DNA from: an uncultured Acetatifactor sp.
GTDB taxonomy: Bacteria > Bacillota > Clostridia > Lachnospirales > Lachnospiraceae
Direction: 5' to 3'
Assembly (NCBI GenBank): GCA_910584435.1
Contig: CAJUAP010000012.1
Span: 13,710-77,709, forward strand
Length of the DNA stretch: 64,000 bases
This document shows, in pieces, positions 24,569 to 32,117 of this stretch. The notes under the pieces are model-generated. The model saw nothing but the letters and a program-made list of their open reading frames with translations, was not told where the DNA came from and did not search any database. The translations under genes and the position numbers were made by a program. Within the stretch, counting starts at the first letter, position 1; each line of letters begins with the position of its first letter.

Positions 24569-25489
24569 ATGATTAGTAAAGCAGTGGTTGAGGCATTACA
24601 GCAATTTGTACCTGATGAAAACATACTCTTACAGGAGCCGATGGCAGGTCACACTACATTTCGGATAGGAGGACCTGCCGATTGCTTTGTGCAGTTGGAG
24701 AGTGGGGAACAGCTGAAAAAGGTGCAGAAGTATCTGCATTTAGTGGGGGTTCCGTTTTTTATTCTGGGGAACGGAAGTAATCTGCTGGTGAAGGATGAGG
24801 GATATGGAGGAGTTATCCTGCAGATTGGTAAGAAAATGAGCAGAATCTCGGTACAGGGCTGCCGTATTGTGGCCCAGGCAGGAGCTGCATTGAGTCAGGC
24901 AGCCCATGCGGCTCTGGAGCATGGATTGACCGGTTTGGAGTTCGCTTCCGGCATTCCGGGTACGGTGGGCGGCGGCGTAGTTATGAATGCCGGCGCCTAC
25001 GGAGGCGAGATGAGTCAGGTGGTGACGGAGGTCACGGTGGTCAACAGCGAAGGTGAGACATTAAAACTTGACAATTCCACCATGGAATTCGGCTACCGCA
25101 CCAGCATTATCAAGCATTCTTCCTTTACCGTGACAGAGGTGGCATTCTGTCTGGAGCGTGGGGATAAGGAGTCAATTAAGACACGGATGGAAGAATTGGC
25201 CGCCAGGCGGAAGGAGAAACAGCCCTTGGAATATCCCAGTGCGGGCAGCACATTCAAACGGCCGGAAGGACGATTTGCAGGTCAGTTGATTATGGAAGCA
25301 GGATTCAGGGGATTCCAGATCGGCGGCGCCAGAGTGTCAGATAAACATTGCGGCTTTATTATCAATACCGGGGAAGCGACTGCGGAGGATGTGAGACAAA
25401 TCATTGCAGAGATTCAGAGACAGGTAAAGGACAGGTTTCATGTAGCATTGGAGACAGAAGTGGTGTTTTTAGGTTGGGAGGACATATGA
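24569..25489 (+). CDS. murB: UDP-N-acetylenolpyruvoylglucosamine reductase
   Basis: A 306-residue type II MurB. FAD-binding elements T-T-F-R-I-G-G-P-A-D, L-G-N-G-S-N-L-L-V-K-D-E-G and G-I-P-G-T-V-G-G are clear, as are the catalytic serine in PSAGSTFKRP and the C-terminal K-H-C-G-F-I-I-N block with E-V-V-F-L-G. It reduces UDP-GlcNAc-enolpyruvate to UDP-MurNAc with NADPH, the second committed step of peptidoglycan synthesis. Its stop overlaps the start of rapZ (ATGA), so the two are translationally coupled. Confidence 0.97.
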   Translation: MISKAVVEALQQFVPDENILLQEPMAGHTTFRIGGPADCFVQLESGEQLKKVQKYLHLVGVPFFILGNGSNLLVKDEGYGGVILQIGKKMSRISVQGCRIVAQAGAALSQAAHAALEHGLTGLEFASGIPGTVGGGVVMNAGAYGGEMSQVVTEVTVVNSEGETLKLDNSTMEFGYRTSIIKHSSFTVTEVAFCLERGDKESIKTRMEELAARRKEKQPLEYPSAGSTFKRPEGRFAGQLIMEAGFRGFQIGGARVSDKHCGFIINTGEATAEDVRQIIAEIQRQVKDRFHVALETEVVFLGWEDI

Positions 25490-26349
25490 GATTTGTAGTG
25501 GTAACAGGGATGAGCGGCGGTGGCAAAAGCACCGCCCTGAAGATGCTGGAGGATGCCGGCTTTTATTGTGTGGACAACCTACCTGTGTCTTTGATTGAGA
25601 AGTTTGTAGAACTGATTTCCCTGCCCGGCAGTGAGGTGAGCAAGGTAGTATTGGGACTGGATGTGCGTTCCGACCAGTCTTTTGAGGATGCTACCAGAAC
25701 CCTGGAAAAATTGAAACGGGAGGGATGCAAGCTTGAGATACTTTTTATGGATGCAGAAACCAATGTGCTGATCAAACGATACAAGGAAACCAGGCGTATT
25801 CATCCGCTGGCAGCGGACGGGCGTGTGGAGGACGGCGTCAGGGCGGAACGGAAAGTGCTGGAAAATATCCGGCGTCATGCGGATTATGTCATTGACACCA
25901 CCAATCTGCTGACCAGAGAACTAAAAGAGGAACTTGACCGTATTTTTGTAGAGAATGGTGAATATAATAGTCTCATGGTAACGGTCATGTCCTTTGGTTT
26001 CAAACATGGCATTCCGGCGGATGCGGATCTGGTGCTGGATGTCCGTTTCCTTCCCAATCCTTTCTATATAGAGGATTTGAAGTATAAGACAGGAAATGAC
26101 AGGGAAGTTCAGGAATATGTTATGAGCTTTCCCGAGGCGGGAGCGTTCATGGAAAAGCTTACGGACATGATACAATTTCTGATACCAAATTATGTCAAGG
26201 AAGGGAAATACCGTCTGGTGATCGCCATCGGCTGTACCGGAGGAAAACACCGCAGTGTGACGCTCGCCAATGAATTATTTCAGCGGATGAAGGACAAGGG
26301 AAAGTATGGTATTAAATTGTATCACAGAGATGTAACGCAGCAGGTATAA
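25486..26349 (+). CDS. rapZ: RNase adapter/nucleotide-binding protein RapZ (YvcJ)
   Basis: A 287-residue RapZ/YvcJ protein with P-loop V-T-G-M-S-G-G-G-K-S-T near the N-terminus, the D-V-R-S family block, F-G-F-K-H-G-I-P and C-terminal I-G-C-T-G-G-K-H-R-S-V. In Gram-positive bacteria YvcJ is a nucleotide-binding protein linked to competence and wall precursor balance; in enterobacteria RapZ senses GlcN6P and guides GlmZ/GlmY sRNA decay. The start overlaps the murB stop. An in-frame extension to 25348 is spurious because it lies within murB. The gene yvcK (glmR), which usually sits between rapZ and whiA in Bacillus, is not present here. Confidence 0.95.
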   Translation: MRFVVVTGMSGGGKSTALKMLEDAGFYCVDNLPVSLIEKFVELISLPGSEVSKVVLGLDVRSDQSFEDATRTLEKLKREGCKLEILFMDAETNVLIKRYKETRRIHPLAADGRVEDGVRAERKVLENIRRHADYVIDTTNLLTRELKEELDRIFVENGEYNSLMVTVMSFGFKHGIPADADLVLDVRFLPNPFYIEDLKYKTGNDREVQEYVMSFPEAGAFMEKLTDMIQFLIPNYVKEGKYRLVIAIGCTGGKHRSVTLANELFQRMKDKGKYGIKLYHRDVTQQV

Positions 26350-26393
26350 AGTCATTCCGTTAGAGAGTGTGTGTAAGGAAGGAGCCGGAGGCT

Positions 26394-27275
26394 ATGTCGT
26401 TTTCCAGTGAGGTCAAGAAGGAGCTGGCGAAGCAGGTCAGTTCTGCCAGACATTGCCAGATAGCGGAGCTGGCAGCGATGATGCATTTCTGCGGACAGTA
26501 TGGGCGGGACGAAAAAGGCGGTTTTACGATTGGATTTCAAACAGAAAATGAAGCTGTTGTCAGAAAAGGCTTTACATTATTAAGAAAAACATTTAATATA
26601 GATACGGATACTACGTTAGAAGAACAACAGATTAAGGATGTACTGCAAAAGCTGGGAAATTTGGAAGAGCCGGTCAGCCCGCTTCTGATGAAAAACTCTT
26701 GCTGCCAGAGAGCCTTTCTCAGAGGGGCGTTTTTGAGTATAGGTTCTATCAGCGACCCGGCCAAAGGATATCATCTGGAATTTGACTGCTGCGACGAGGC
26801 CAAGGCGAAACAGCTGCAGGAGCTGATGAAAGGGTTTGACATTGAGGCCAGGATTATCTTCCGGAAGAAATATTATGTGGTATATCTGAAAGAAGGGGCC
26901 GGCATTGTAGATTTTCTGGGTGTCTGTGAGGCACCGGTATCGCTGATGAGCCTGGAAAATCTGCGCATACTGAAGGAAATGCGTAATTCCGTCAACAGAC
27001 GTGTGAACTGTGAGACTGCCAATATTGCAAGGACGGTCAACGCTGCGGCAAGACAGGTGGAAGATATTAAGTATCTGGAAAAGTATTATGGTTATCAGAA
27101 TCTGCCCGAATCTCTGCGTCAAATGGCAGAGGTGCGTCTGGAGAATCCGGATGTGCCTTTGAAGGAGTTAGGGTTCTGTTTTAACCCGCCCATAGGTAAA
27201 TCCGGTGTAAACCATAGACTGCGCAAGCTCAGTGAACTTGCGGATAAGGTCAGGCTGTCACAACTGGAAGTGTAA
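26394..27275 (+). CDS. whiA: DNA-binding protein WhiA
   Basis: A 293-residue WhiA. It starts M-S-F-S-S-E-V-K-K-E-L, has the degenerate LAGLIDADG homing-endonuclease fold (L-R-G-A-F-L, F-D-C-C-D-E) and ends with a helix-turn-helix domain (N-P-P-I-G-K-S-G-V-N-H-R-L-R-K-L). In Actinobacteria it drives sporulation septation; in Firmicutes it affects division and metabolism. The ATG at 26394 follows GGAGCCGGAGG. It lies 44 bases after rapZ, in the usual conserved order, with the HPr-like gene downstream. Confidence 0.95.
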   Translation: MSFSSEVKKELAKQVSSARHCQIAELAAMMHFCGQYGRDEKGGFTIGFQTENEAVVRKGFTLLRKTFNIDTDTTLEEQQIKDVLQKLGNLEEPVSPLLMKNSCCQRAFLRGAFLSIGSISDPAKGYHLEFDCCDEAKAKQLQELMKGFDIEARIIFRKKYYVVYLKEGAGIVDFLGVCEAPVSLMSLENLRILKEMRNSVNRRVNCETANIARTVNAAARQVEDIKYLEKYYGYQNLPESLRQMAEVRLENPDVPLKELGFCFNPPIGKSGVNHRLRKLSELADKVRLSQLEV

Positions 27276-27302
27276 GTGGGTTGTACATGGAAGGAATGGT
27301 AA

Positions 27303-27326
27303 CAGTTCAGACAGGCCGCTGAACTG
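27303..27326. repeat. Small palindrome P, copy 3
   Basis: Perfect arms CAGTTCAG and CTGAACTG around 8 bases, between whiA and the HPr-like gene. It has the same arm sequence and loop length as the copies at 15289 and 15442. Confidence 0.65.
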
Positions 27327-27457
27327 CTGCATGAATGCACACAGAATGTAATAGTATGCGGAACGTTCCTGTTCGGGGACGGTAAGGAGCTGTTAAAGTT
27401 CCTGAGGAGAATGGATTTTGGATGGATGTCCGCCTGGGCGGGCAGGGAGGTATGAGT

Positions 27458-27718
27458 ATGACAACGAAAAATATTCGTGTTAAACTGGAAAGCGGAGCTG
27501 AGGCAAGGCCGGTGGCGCTATTGGTCCAGGAGGCCAGTAAGTATGACAGCGTTATTTATATCCAGGCCGGCGGCAGAAGGGTGAACGCCAAGAGTATTAT
27601 GGGTATGATGAGCCTGGGATTAAGTACCGGTGTGGAACTGGAAGTTTCTGCAGACGGAGCGGACGAGAAAGCCGCCGTGGAAGGGATTGACGTTTTCTTA
27701 AGCGGGAAAGGTGCATAG
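27458..27718 (+). CDS. Crh-like HPr family protein (catalytic His replaced)
   Basis: An 86-residue HPr-fold protein. With the ATG at 27458 (after AGGGAGG) numbering matches HPr exactly: the active-site region reads G-A-E-A-R-P, so PTS His15 is Glu15, while the regulatory serine is kept at residue 46 in N-A-K-S-I-M-G. A protein without His15 cannot pass phosphate in the PTS, but Ser46 can be phosphorylated by HprK, encoded 4 kb upstream. This is the state of Bacillus Crh (Gln15), a CcpA co-regulator, which also sits after rapZ-yvcK-whiA. I therefore read it as a carbon catabolite repression effector. Confidence 0.88.
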   Translation: MTTKNIRVKLESGAEARPVALLVQEASKYDSVIYIQAGGRRVNAKSIMGMMSLGLSTGVELEVSADGADEKAAVEGIDVFLSGKGA

Positions 27719-27777
27719 ACTGGTCTGCTGGGGAGATGGTGTTGTATGGTTCATAAATAAGATAAGGGGAGATGCAG

Positions 27778-28686
27778 ATGAGCAAAAAACTCCTTTTTGT
27801 ATATAATCCTAAAGCGGGAAAAGCATTGATCAGAAACAAATTGGCAGATATTCTGGATATTTTTGCCAGAGCCGGTTATGAAATCACCGTGGTGCCCACA
27901 CAGAAAAGCGGCGATGCCAGAGAAGCGGTGGAGAAGCGCACTGATGACTATGAAATTGTAGCGTGCAGCGGCGGAGACGGCACTTTGGACGAAGTGGTGA
28001 CGGGAATGATCAGGAGCGGTATCCGGACACCCATAGGCTATATTCCCGCAGGCAGCACCAATGATTTCGGAGGGAGTCTGTCGCTGCCGAAGAAAATGGT
28101 GAATGCAGCACAAACCATTGTGCAGGGCGTTAATTTTCCCTGTGACGTGGGGGCCTTTAACGATGACATCTTTGTATATATTGCTGCATTTGGGCTTTTT
28201 ACGGATGTATCTTATGAGACCGGGCAGGATATGAAGAATATTCTGGGATATATTGCATATCTGCTGGAAGGGATGAAACGGCTTTCTTCCGTACATTCTT
28301 TTCCTATGAAAGTGTGCTGGGAAGAAAATGAGGTGGAAGAGGAATTTATTTTTGGTATGATCACCAATTCTGTCTCTGTGGGAGGCTTTAAAAATATTAC
28401 CGGCAGGAATGTGAAACTGGACGATGGGGTTTTTGAAGTGACTTTGATTAAGAATCCCAGGAACCCGGTGGAATTAAATAATATTATGCTGGCATTGCTG
28501 AACCGCAATATCGATTCTCAGGCCATGTATTGTTTCCGTACAGCAGAGCTTTCCCTGGAATCGGAAGAAGAGGTTGCGTGGACGCTGGATGGAGAAAACG
28601 GCGGTGCACATAAGAAGGTAGTAATACGCAATATGTACAGGGAAATGGAGATACGGGTAGGCAGTGTTTCTCCGAAAGGAAGGTAA
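27778..28686 (+). CDS. Diacylglycerol/lipid kinase family protein (YegS/DgkB type)
   Basis: A protein of about 302 residues of the DAGK catalytic family: N-terminal L-F-V-Y-N-P-K-A-G, the nucleotide-binding CSGGDGTLDEVV, P-A-G-S-T-N-D-F and the C-terminal E-V-T-L-I and D-G-E-N motifs. The family phosphorylates diacylglycerol or related lipids at the membrane, recycling lipid released by lipoteichoic-acid-type synthesis. It follows the HPr-like gene by 59 bases. The ATG at 27778 follows AGGGGAGA; an ATG two codons upstream is possible. Exact lipid specificity is not visible. Confidence 0.88.
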   Translation: MSKKLLFVYNPKAGKALIRNKLADILDIFARAGYEITVVPTQKSGDAREAVEKRTDDYEIVACSGGDGTLDEVVTGMIRSGIRTPIGYIPAGSTNDFGGSLSLPKKMVNAAQTIVQGVNFPCDVGAFNDDIFVYIAAFGLFTDVSYETGQDMKNILGYIAYLLEGMKRLSSVHSFPMKVCWEENEVEEEFIFGMITNSVSVGGFKNITGRNVKLDDGVFEVTLIKNPRNPVELNNIMLALLNRNIDSQAMYCFRTAELSLESEEEVAWTLDGENGGAHKKVVIRNMYREMEIRVGSVSPKGR

Positions 28687-28829
28687 TGGCTGGAAATTCC
28701 GTTCAGGATTCCCGCGGAAGGAAAAGTATAGGGAAATAAGGCGGAAGTATCATATGTGAATGCATCGGGAGTGAAGGCGGAATGCAGCAGCCGGGGGATC
28801 TTTTTGAAATTGAATATGGCGAGGGTAAG

Positions 28830-28866
28830 AAAACGGGAAATCTGATATAACAGATTTCCCGTTTTT
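28830..28866 (+). terminator. Rho-independent terminator
   Basis: Stem AAACGGGAAATCTG with CAGATTTCCCGTTT, a 6-base loop and a trailing T run. It ends the murB-to-lipid-kinase block. Confidence 0.9.
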
Positions 28867-28878
28867 GGCTGAACCGTT

Positions 28879-29009
28879 GTTACTGTTTGCTCCGTTCACA
28901 GTAACAGATGCACAGAAATTGCAAAAGCGGCGATTTCGTGCGCAGCTTGGGATTATTCATGCAAAATATGCATGGAAACACCTCACGGCAGTGACGAGTG
29001 AACAGTAAC
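28879..29009 (+). repeat. Dispersed repeat family B, copy 1
   Basis: A 131-base element with ends GTTACTGTTTGCT and GTGAACAGTAAC forming terminal inverted repeats. The interior carries the shared CACAGAAATTG and GATTTCGTGCGC segments seen in copies at 43086, 60237 and 62064. Confidence 0.8.
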
Positions 29010-29048
29010 GAACCGTTACCTTTTTTGCATTTATATTTCGGAAATCTC

Positions 29049-29095
29049 TTGCAAAATATGAATTAATATGATATCATAATAATATCATATTAATT
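29049..29095 (+). promoter_or_regulatory. Promoter overlapped by perfect palindromic operator
   Basis: A -35 TTGCAA (29049-29054) and -10 TATCAT (29072-29077), 17 bases apart, are overlapped by a perfect inverted repeat: AATTAATATGATAT (29061-29074), 7 bases, ATATCATATTAATT (29082-29095). A regulator bound here would block the promoter. The ribbon-helix-helix protein encoded at 30151 in the same unit is the obvious candidate, giving autoregulation. Confidence 0.75.
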
Positions 29096-29120
29096 GGAAA
29101 AAGAAAGAAGAGGTAATAGT

Positions 29121-30149
29121 ATGGACGAGAAAGTACTGAATGGGAAAAAGAATGGAATGAAGGCTTTGTTATTGGTGCTGCTATGTTACATTTTGGATAT
29201 TATTGTGTTTGCCTTCTCTGTGGCATATGTGGATAAAGCGGTAACAGCACTGCCGGTCATAGGGCTGGCTGCAAGTATCATTGTTTTCTGTACGGCATGG
29301 ATATTTTTCTGCGGCCTGAAAGTATTAAAGCCCCAGGAAGCGCTGGTGCTTACCTTGTTTGGCAAGTATGTCGGGACGCTGAAGGACAGCGGATTTTATT
29401 ATGTGAATCCTTTCTGCACTGCGGTGAATCCTGCGGCTAAGACAAGATTGAATCAAAGCGGAGATGTTACGGAGACCGGCAGCATTGCGGCTGTAGTAGG
29501 GGCAGTACAGGGATCGGCGAATCTGGAGATAACAAGCAATAAACTGTCATTAAAGATTATGACGCTGAACAACAGCCGGCAGAAGATTAACGACTGCCTG
29601 GGCAATCCCATAGAAATCGGAATCGCGGTTACATGGAAGATTGTGGATACGGCCAAAGCAGTGTTTAATGTGAATAATTACAAGGAATTTCTGTCGCTGC
29701 AATGTGACAGTGCACTGCGGAATGTGGTTCGTTCTTATCCTTATGATGTGGCGCCCAATGTGGATACCACCGGCGACGGCGTGGCGGATGAGGGCAGCCT
29801 GCGGGGGTCCAGTGAGGTGGTAGCAGCCAGAATTCGGGATGAAATACAGACCCGTGTGGAAGAAGCCGGAATTGAGATTATTGAGGCAAGAATTACTTAT
29901 CTGGCATATGCACCTGAAATTGCAGCCGTAATGCTGCAGCGCCAGCAGGCTTCGGCTATCGTTGACGCCCGTAAGATGATTGTGGACGGGGCAGTGGGTA
30001 TGGTGGAAATGGCTTTGGAGCGTCTCAATGAAAAAGAAGTGGTGCATTTGGATGAAGAGCGCAAGGCGGCTATGGTTTCCAATCTGCTGGTGGTGCTGTG
30101 TGGGAACCGGGATGCCCAGCCTGTAGTAAATTCAGGGAGCTTGTATTAG
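29121..30149 (+). CDS. SPFH/Band 7 domain membrane protein
   Basis: A 342-residue protein with two N-terminal hydrophobic helices (about residues 13-35 and 42-60) followed by an SPFH/Band 7 domain: L-K-P-Q-E-A-L-V-L-T-L-F-G-K-Y, G-F-Y-Y-V-N-P-F, a V-T-W-K-I-V-D-T strand and the helix R-D-E-I-Q-T-R-V-E-E-A-G-I with Q-R-Q-Q-A-S-A-I-V-D-A-R-K. SPFH proteins oligomerise on membranes and organise protein quality control or microdomains. The ATG at 29121 follows GAGGT. It is followed after one base by a ribbon-helix-helix gene, a pairing I know from other Firmicutes. Confidence 0.88.
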   Translation: MDEKVLNGKKNGMKALLLVLLCYILDIIVFAFSVAYVDKAVTALPVIGLAASIIVFCTAWIFFCGLKVLKPQEALVLTLFGKYVGTLKDSGFYYVNPFCTAVNPAAKTRLNQSGDVTETGSIAAVVGAVQGSANLEITSNKLSLKIMTLNNSRQKINDCLGNPIEIGIAVTWKIVDTAKAVFNVNNYKEFLSLQCDSALRNVVRSYPYDVAPNVDTTGDGVADEGSLRGSSEVVAARIRDEIQTRVEEAGIEIIEARITYLAYAPEIAAVMLQRQQASAIVDARKMIVDGAVGMVEMALERLNEKEVVHLDEERKAAMVSNLLVVLCGNRDAQPVVNSGSLY

Positions 30150-30150
30150 T

Positions 30151-30348
30151 ATGGCGGATAACAAGAAGCAGGTGCCGCTGAGGCTGTCTCCCAAACTATA
30201 TGATGCCATTGCCGCATGGGCGGAGGATGATTTCCGTTCGGTCAACGGACAGATTGAATATCTGCTGACCGAATGTGTCCGCCAGCGCAGGAAGAATGGA
30301 AAGTATGTGCCGGATGAGCTGGACGTTCCGCCCGCATTGGATATATAA
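30151..30348 (+). CDS. Ribbon-helix-helix (Arc-type) DNA-binding protein
   Basis: A 65-residue protein. The N-terminal strand V-P-L-R-L-S and helices L-Y-D-A-I-A-A-W-A-E-D-D and S-V-N-G-Q-I-E-Y-L-L fit an Arc/MetJ-type ribbon-helix-helix fold, with the tail disordered. Such proteins bind palindromes as dimers through the beta strand. The start lies one base after the SPFH stop, so both are made from one mRNA. A perfect 14-base-arm palindrome overlaps the promoter of this unit and is the likely operator. Confidence 0.82.
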   Translation: MADNKKQVPLRLSPKLYDAIAAWAEDDFRSVNGQIEYLLTECVRQRRKNGKYVPDELDVPPALDI

Positions 30349-30372
30349 GTATTAAAATTATAAAAAGTTTAC

Positions 30373-30401
30373 TTGTATAGGAATCCATTTTAAAGTATAC
30401 T
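30373..30401 (+). promoter_or_regulatory. Predicted clpX promoter
   Basis: TTGTAT (30373-30378) and TATACT (30396-30401) with a 17-base spacer, 130 bases before the clpX start. No CtsR or CIRCE element was recognised around it. Confidence 0.55.
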
Positions 30402-30530
30402 CATATTAGCCGTAGTAGTATGATAGTTCCGCCGCGCGGTGCCGGAGAATTCCGGTGCCGGAGTGAAACGCGGGGTAACAGGGTGCGGAAATATGAAAAA
30501 GTACAGGATAATGTGCGGAAATGAGGAGAT

Positions 30531-32045
30531 ATGTCGGATAGGTTTGATGAAGGCGAAGAGACGAAAGAGGAGAAGGTTGACCTGACAGAGGGGCATGAAG
30601 ATGCTTCCGCAACGAAAAATGCGGGAAAAAGCGATAACAGTGATTATGAAGATGTGTGTTTTATCTGCCGCCGGCCGGAGAGCAAGGCGGGGAAGATGAT
30701 TAAACTGCCCAATCATATCTGCATCTGTGATGACTGCATGCATAAGACCATGGAGACAGTGAGCCAGTTTGATTACCAGGGAATGCTGAACAATCCCCAG
30801 TTTCAGAATGAGCTGGACCAAATGGCCAAGAAGGGATTTCCCAATATCAGTTTCGTGAATCTGGCTGATCTGCAGGGGGACGGAGGTATTCCCAACAAGC
30901 AGAAATTGAAGAAAAAGAAGAAAAAAGAAGGCCAGGAGCCGGTGCTGAATATCAAGAATATCCCTGCGCCTCATAAGATTAAGGCCAGTCTGGACGAATA
31001 TGTGGTGGGGCAGGATCATGCCAAGAAGGTAATCTCCGTAGCCGTTTATAATCACTATAAACGTGTGGCTACCAATACCATGGACGAGATTGAGATAGAG
31101 AAGTCCAATATGCTGATGATAGGACCTACGGGCAGCGGCAAGACATATCTGGTGAAAACGCTGGCCCGGCTGCTGGATGTGCCGCTGGCCATTGCGGATG
31201 CCACATCCCTGACCGAAGCGGGTTATATCGGCGATGATATTGAATCGGTGGTGTCCAAGCTTCTGGCCGCAGCGGACAATGATGTGGAGAAGGCGGAGCA
31301 GGGTATCATCTTCATTGACGAGATAGACAAGATTGCCAAGAAAAAGAATACCAACAGCCGGGATGTGAGCGGTGAAAGCGTCCAGCAGGGAATGCTGAAG
31401 CTTCTGGAAGGCGCGGAAGTGGAGGTGCCCGTTGGGGCGAACAGTAAGAATGCCATGGTGCCGCTTGCCACGGTCAACACCCGGAATATACTGTTTATCT
31501 GCGGTGGGGCATTTCCTGAGCTGGAAGACATTATCAAGGAGCGGTTGAATAAGTCAGCATCCATCGGATTTAATTCGGAGCTGAAGGATAAATATAATAA
31601 GGATAAGAATATTCTCTCCAGGGTAACTGTGGAGGATATCAGGAAATTCGGTATGATACCGGAGTTTATCGGACGTCTGCCCATTATTTATACTTTGGAG
31701 GGGCTGACCAGGGATATGCTGGTAAAGATATTGAAAGAGCCGAAAAACGCTATTTTGAAGCAGTATCAAAAGCTGCTGGAACTGGATGAAGTAAAGCTGG
31801 AATTTAATGATGACGCGCTGGAAGCCATTGCGGATAAGGCCATGGAAAGAGATACGGGAGCCAGGGCATTGCGCTCTATTATTGAAGATTTTATGCTGGA
31901 TATTATGTATGAGATACCTAAGGATGACAATATCGGGAAGGTGACAATCACAAGAGAGTACATTCTGGGAACCGGCGGGCCTGTGATTGATATCCGTGGG
32001 AATCAATTATTGGAAGTCCGCGATCAGGGAAAACAGAATTCATAA
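30531..32045 (+). CDS. clpX: ATP-dependent Clp protease ATP-binding subunit ClpX
   Basis: A 504-residue ClpX unfoldase. The N-terminal zinc-binding domain (Cys43, Cys46, Cys66, Cys69) follows an acidic 40-residue extension that typical ClpX proteins of about 420 residues lack. A Lys-rich insert (KLKKKKKKEG) lies before the AAA+ core. The core has GPTGSGKT near residue 200, I-I-F-I-D-E-I-D-K, the sensor region and F-I-G-R-L-P-I-I. The IGF-type ClpP-binding loop appears as I-G-F around the S-A-S-I-G-F segment. It unfolds substrates for ClpP. No clpP lies beside it. Confidence 0.95.
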   Translation: MSDRFDEGEETKEEKVDLTEGHEDASATKNAGKSDNSDYEDVCFICRRPESKAGKMIKLPNHICICDDCMHKTMETVSQFDYQGMLNNPQFQNELDQMAKKGFPNISFVNLADLQGDGGIPNKQKLKKKKKKEGQEPVLNIKNIPAPHKIKASLDEYVVGQDHAKKVISVAVYNHYKRVATNTMDEIEIEKSNMLMIGPTGSGKTYLVKTLARLLDVPLAIADATSLTEAGYIGDDIESVVSKLLAAADNDVEKAEQGIIFIDEIDKIAKKKNTNSRDVSGESVQQGMLKLLEGAEVEVPVGANSKNAMVPLATVNTRNILFICGGAFPELEDIIKERLNKSASIGFNSELKDKYNKDKNILSRVTVEDIRKFGMIPEFIGRLPIIYTLEGLTRDMLVKILKEPKNAILKQYQKLLELDEVKLEFNDDALEAIADKAMERDTGARALRSIIEDFMLDIMYEIPKDDNIGKVTITREYILGTGGPVIDIRGNQLLEVRDQGKQNS

Positions 32046-32070
32046 GGGCAGTTGAATCTGCGGAAGAATA

Positions 32071-32114
32071 AAAAGCAGCGCCGTACCTCCGGTTCAGGAG
32101 GGGCGCTGCTTTTA
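32071..32114. terminator. Bidirectional terminator between clpX and the binding-protein gene
   Basis: AAAGCAGCGCC and GGCGCTGCTTT form a long stem with an inner CCTCC/GGAGG pairing. The A run before and T run after it allow termination from both strands. Confidence 0.9.
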
Positions 32115-32117
32115 TAT

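Larger units (their letters stand above)
28687..29120 (+). other. Intergenic region: terminator, repeat B, promoter/operator
   Basis: The 434 bases after the lipid kinase gene hold about 140 bases without signals, then a strong terminator (28830-28866), repeat B copy 1 (28879-29009), and a promoter overlapped by a perfect palindrome (29049-29095) for the SPFH gene. No coding frame of note. Confidence 0.7.
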
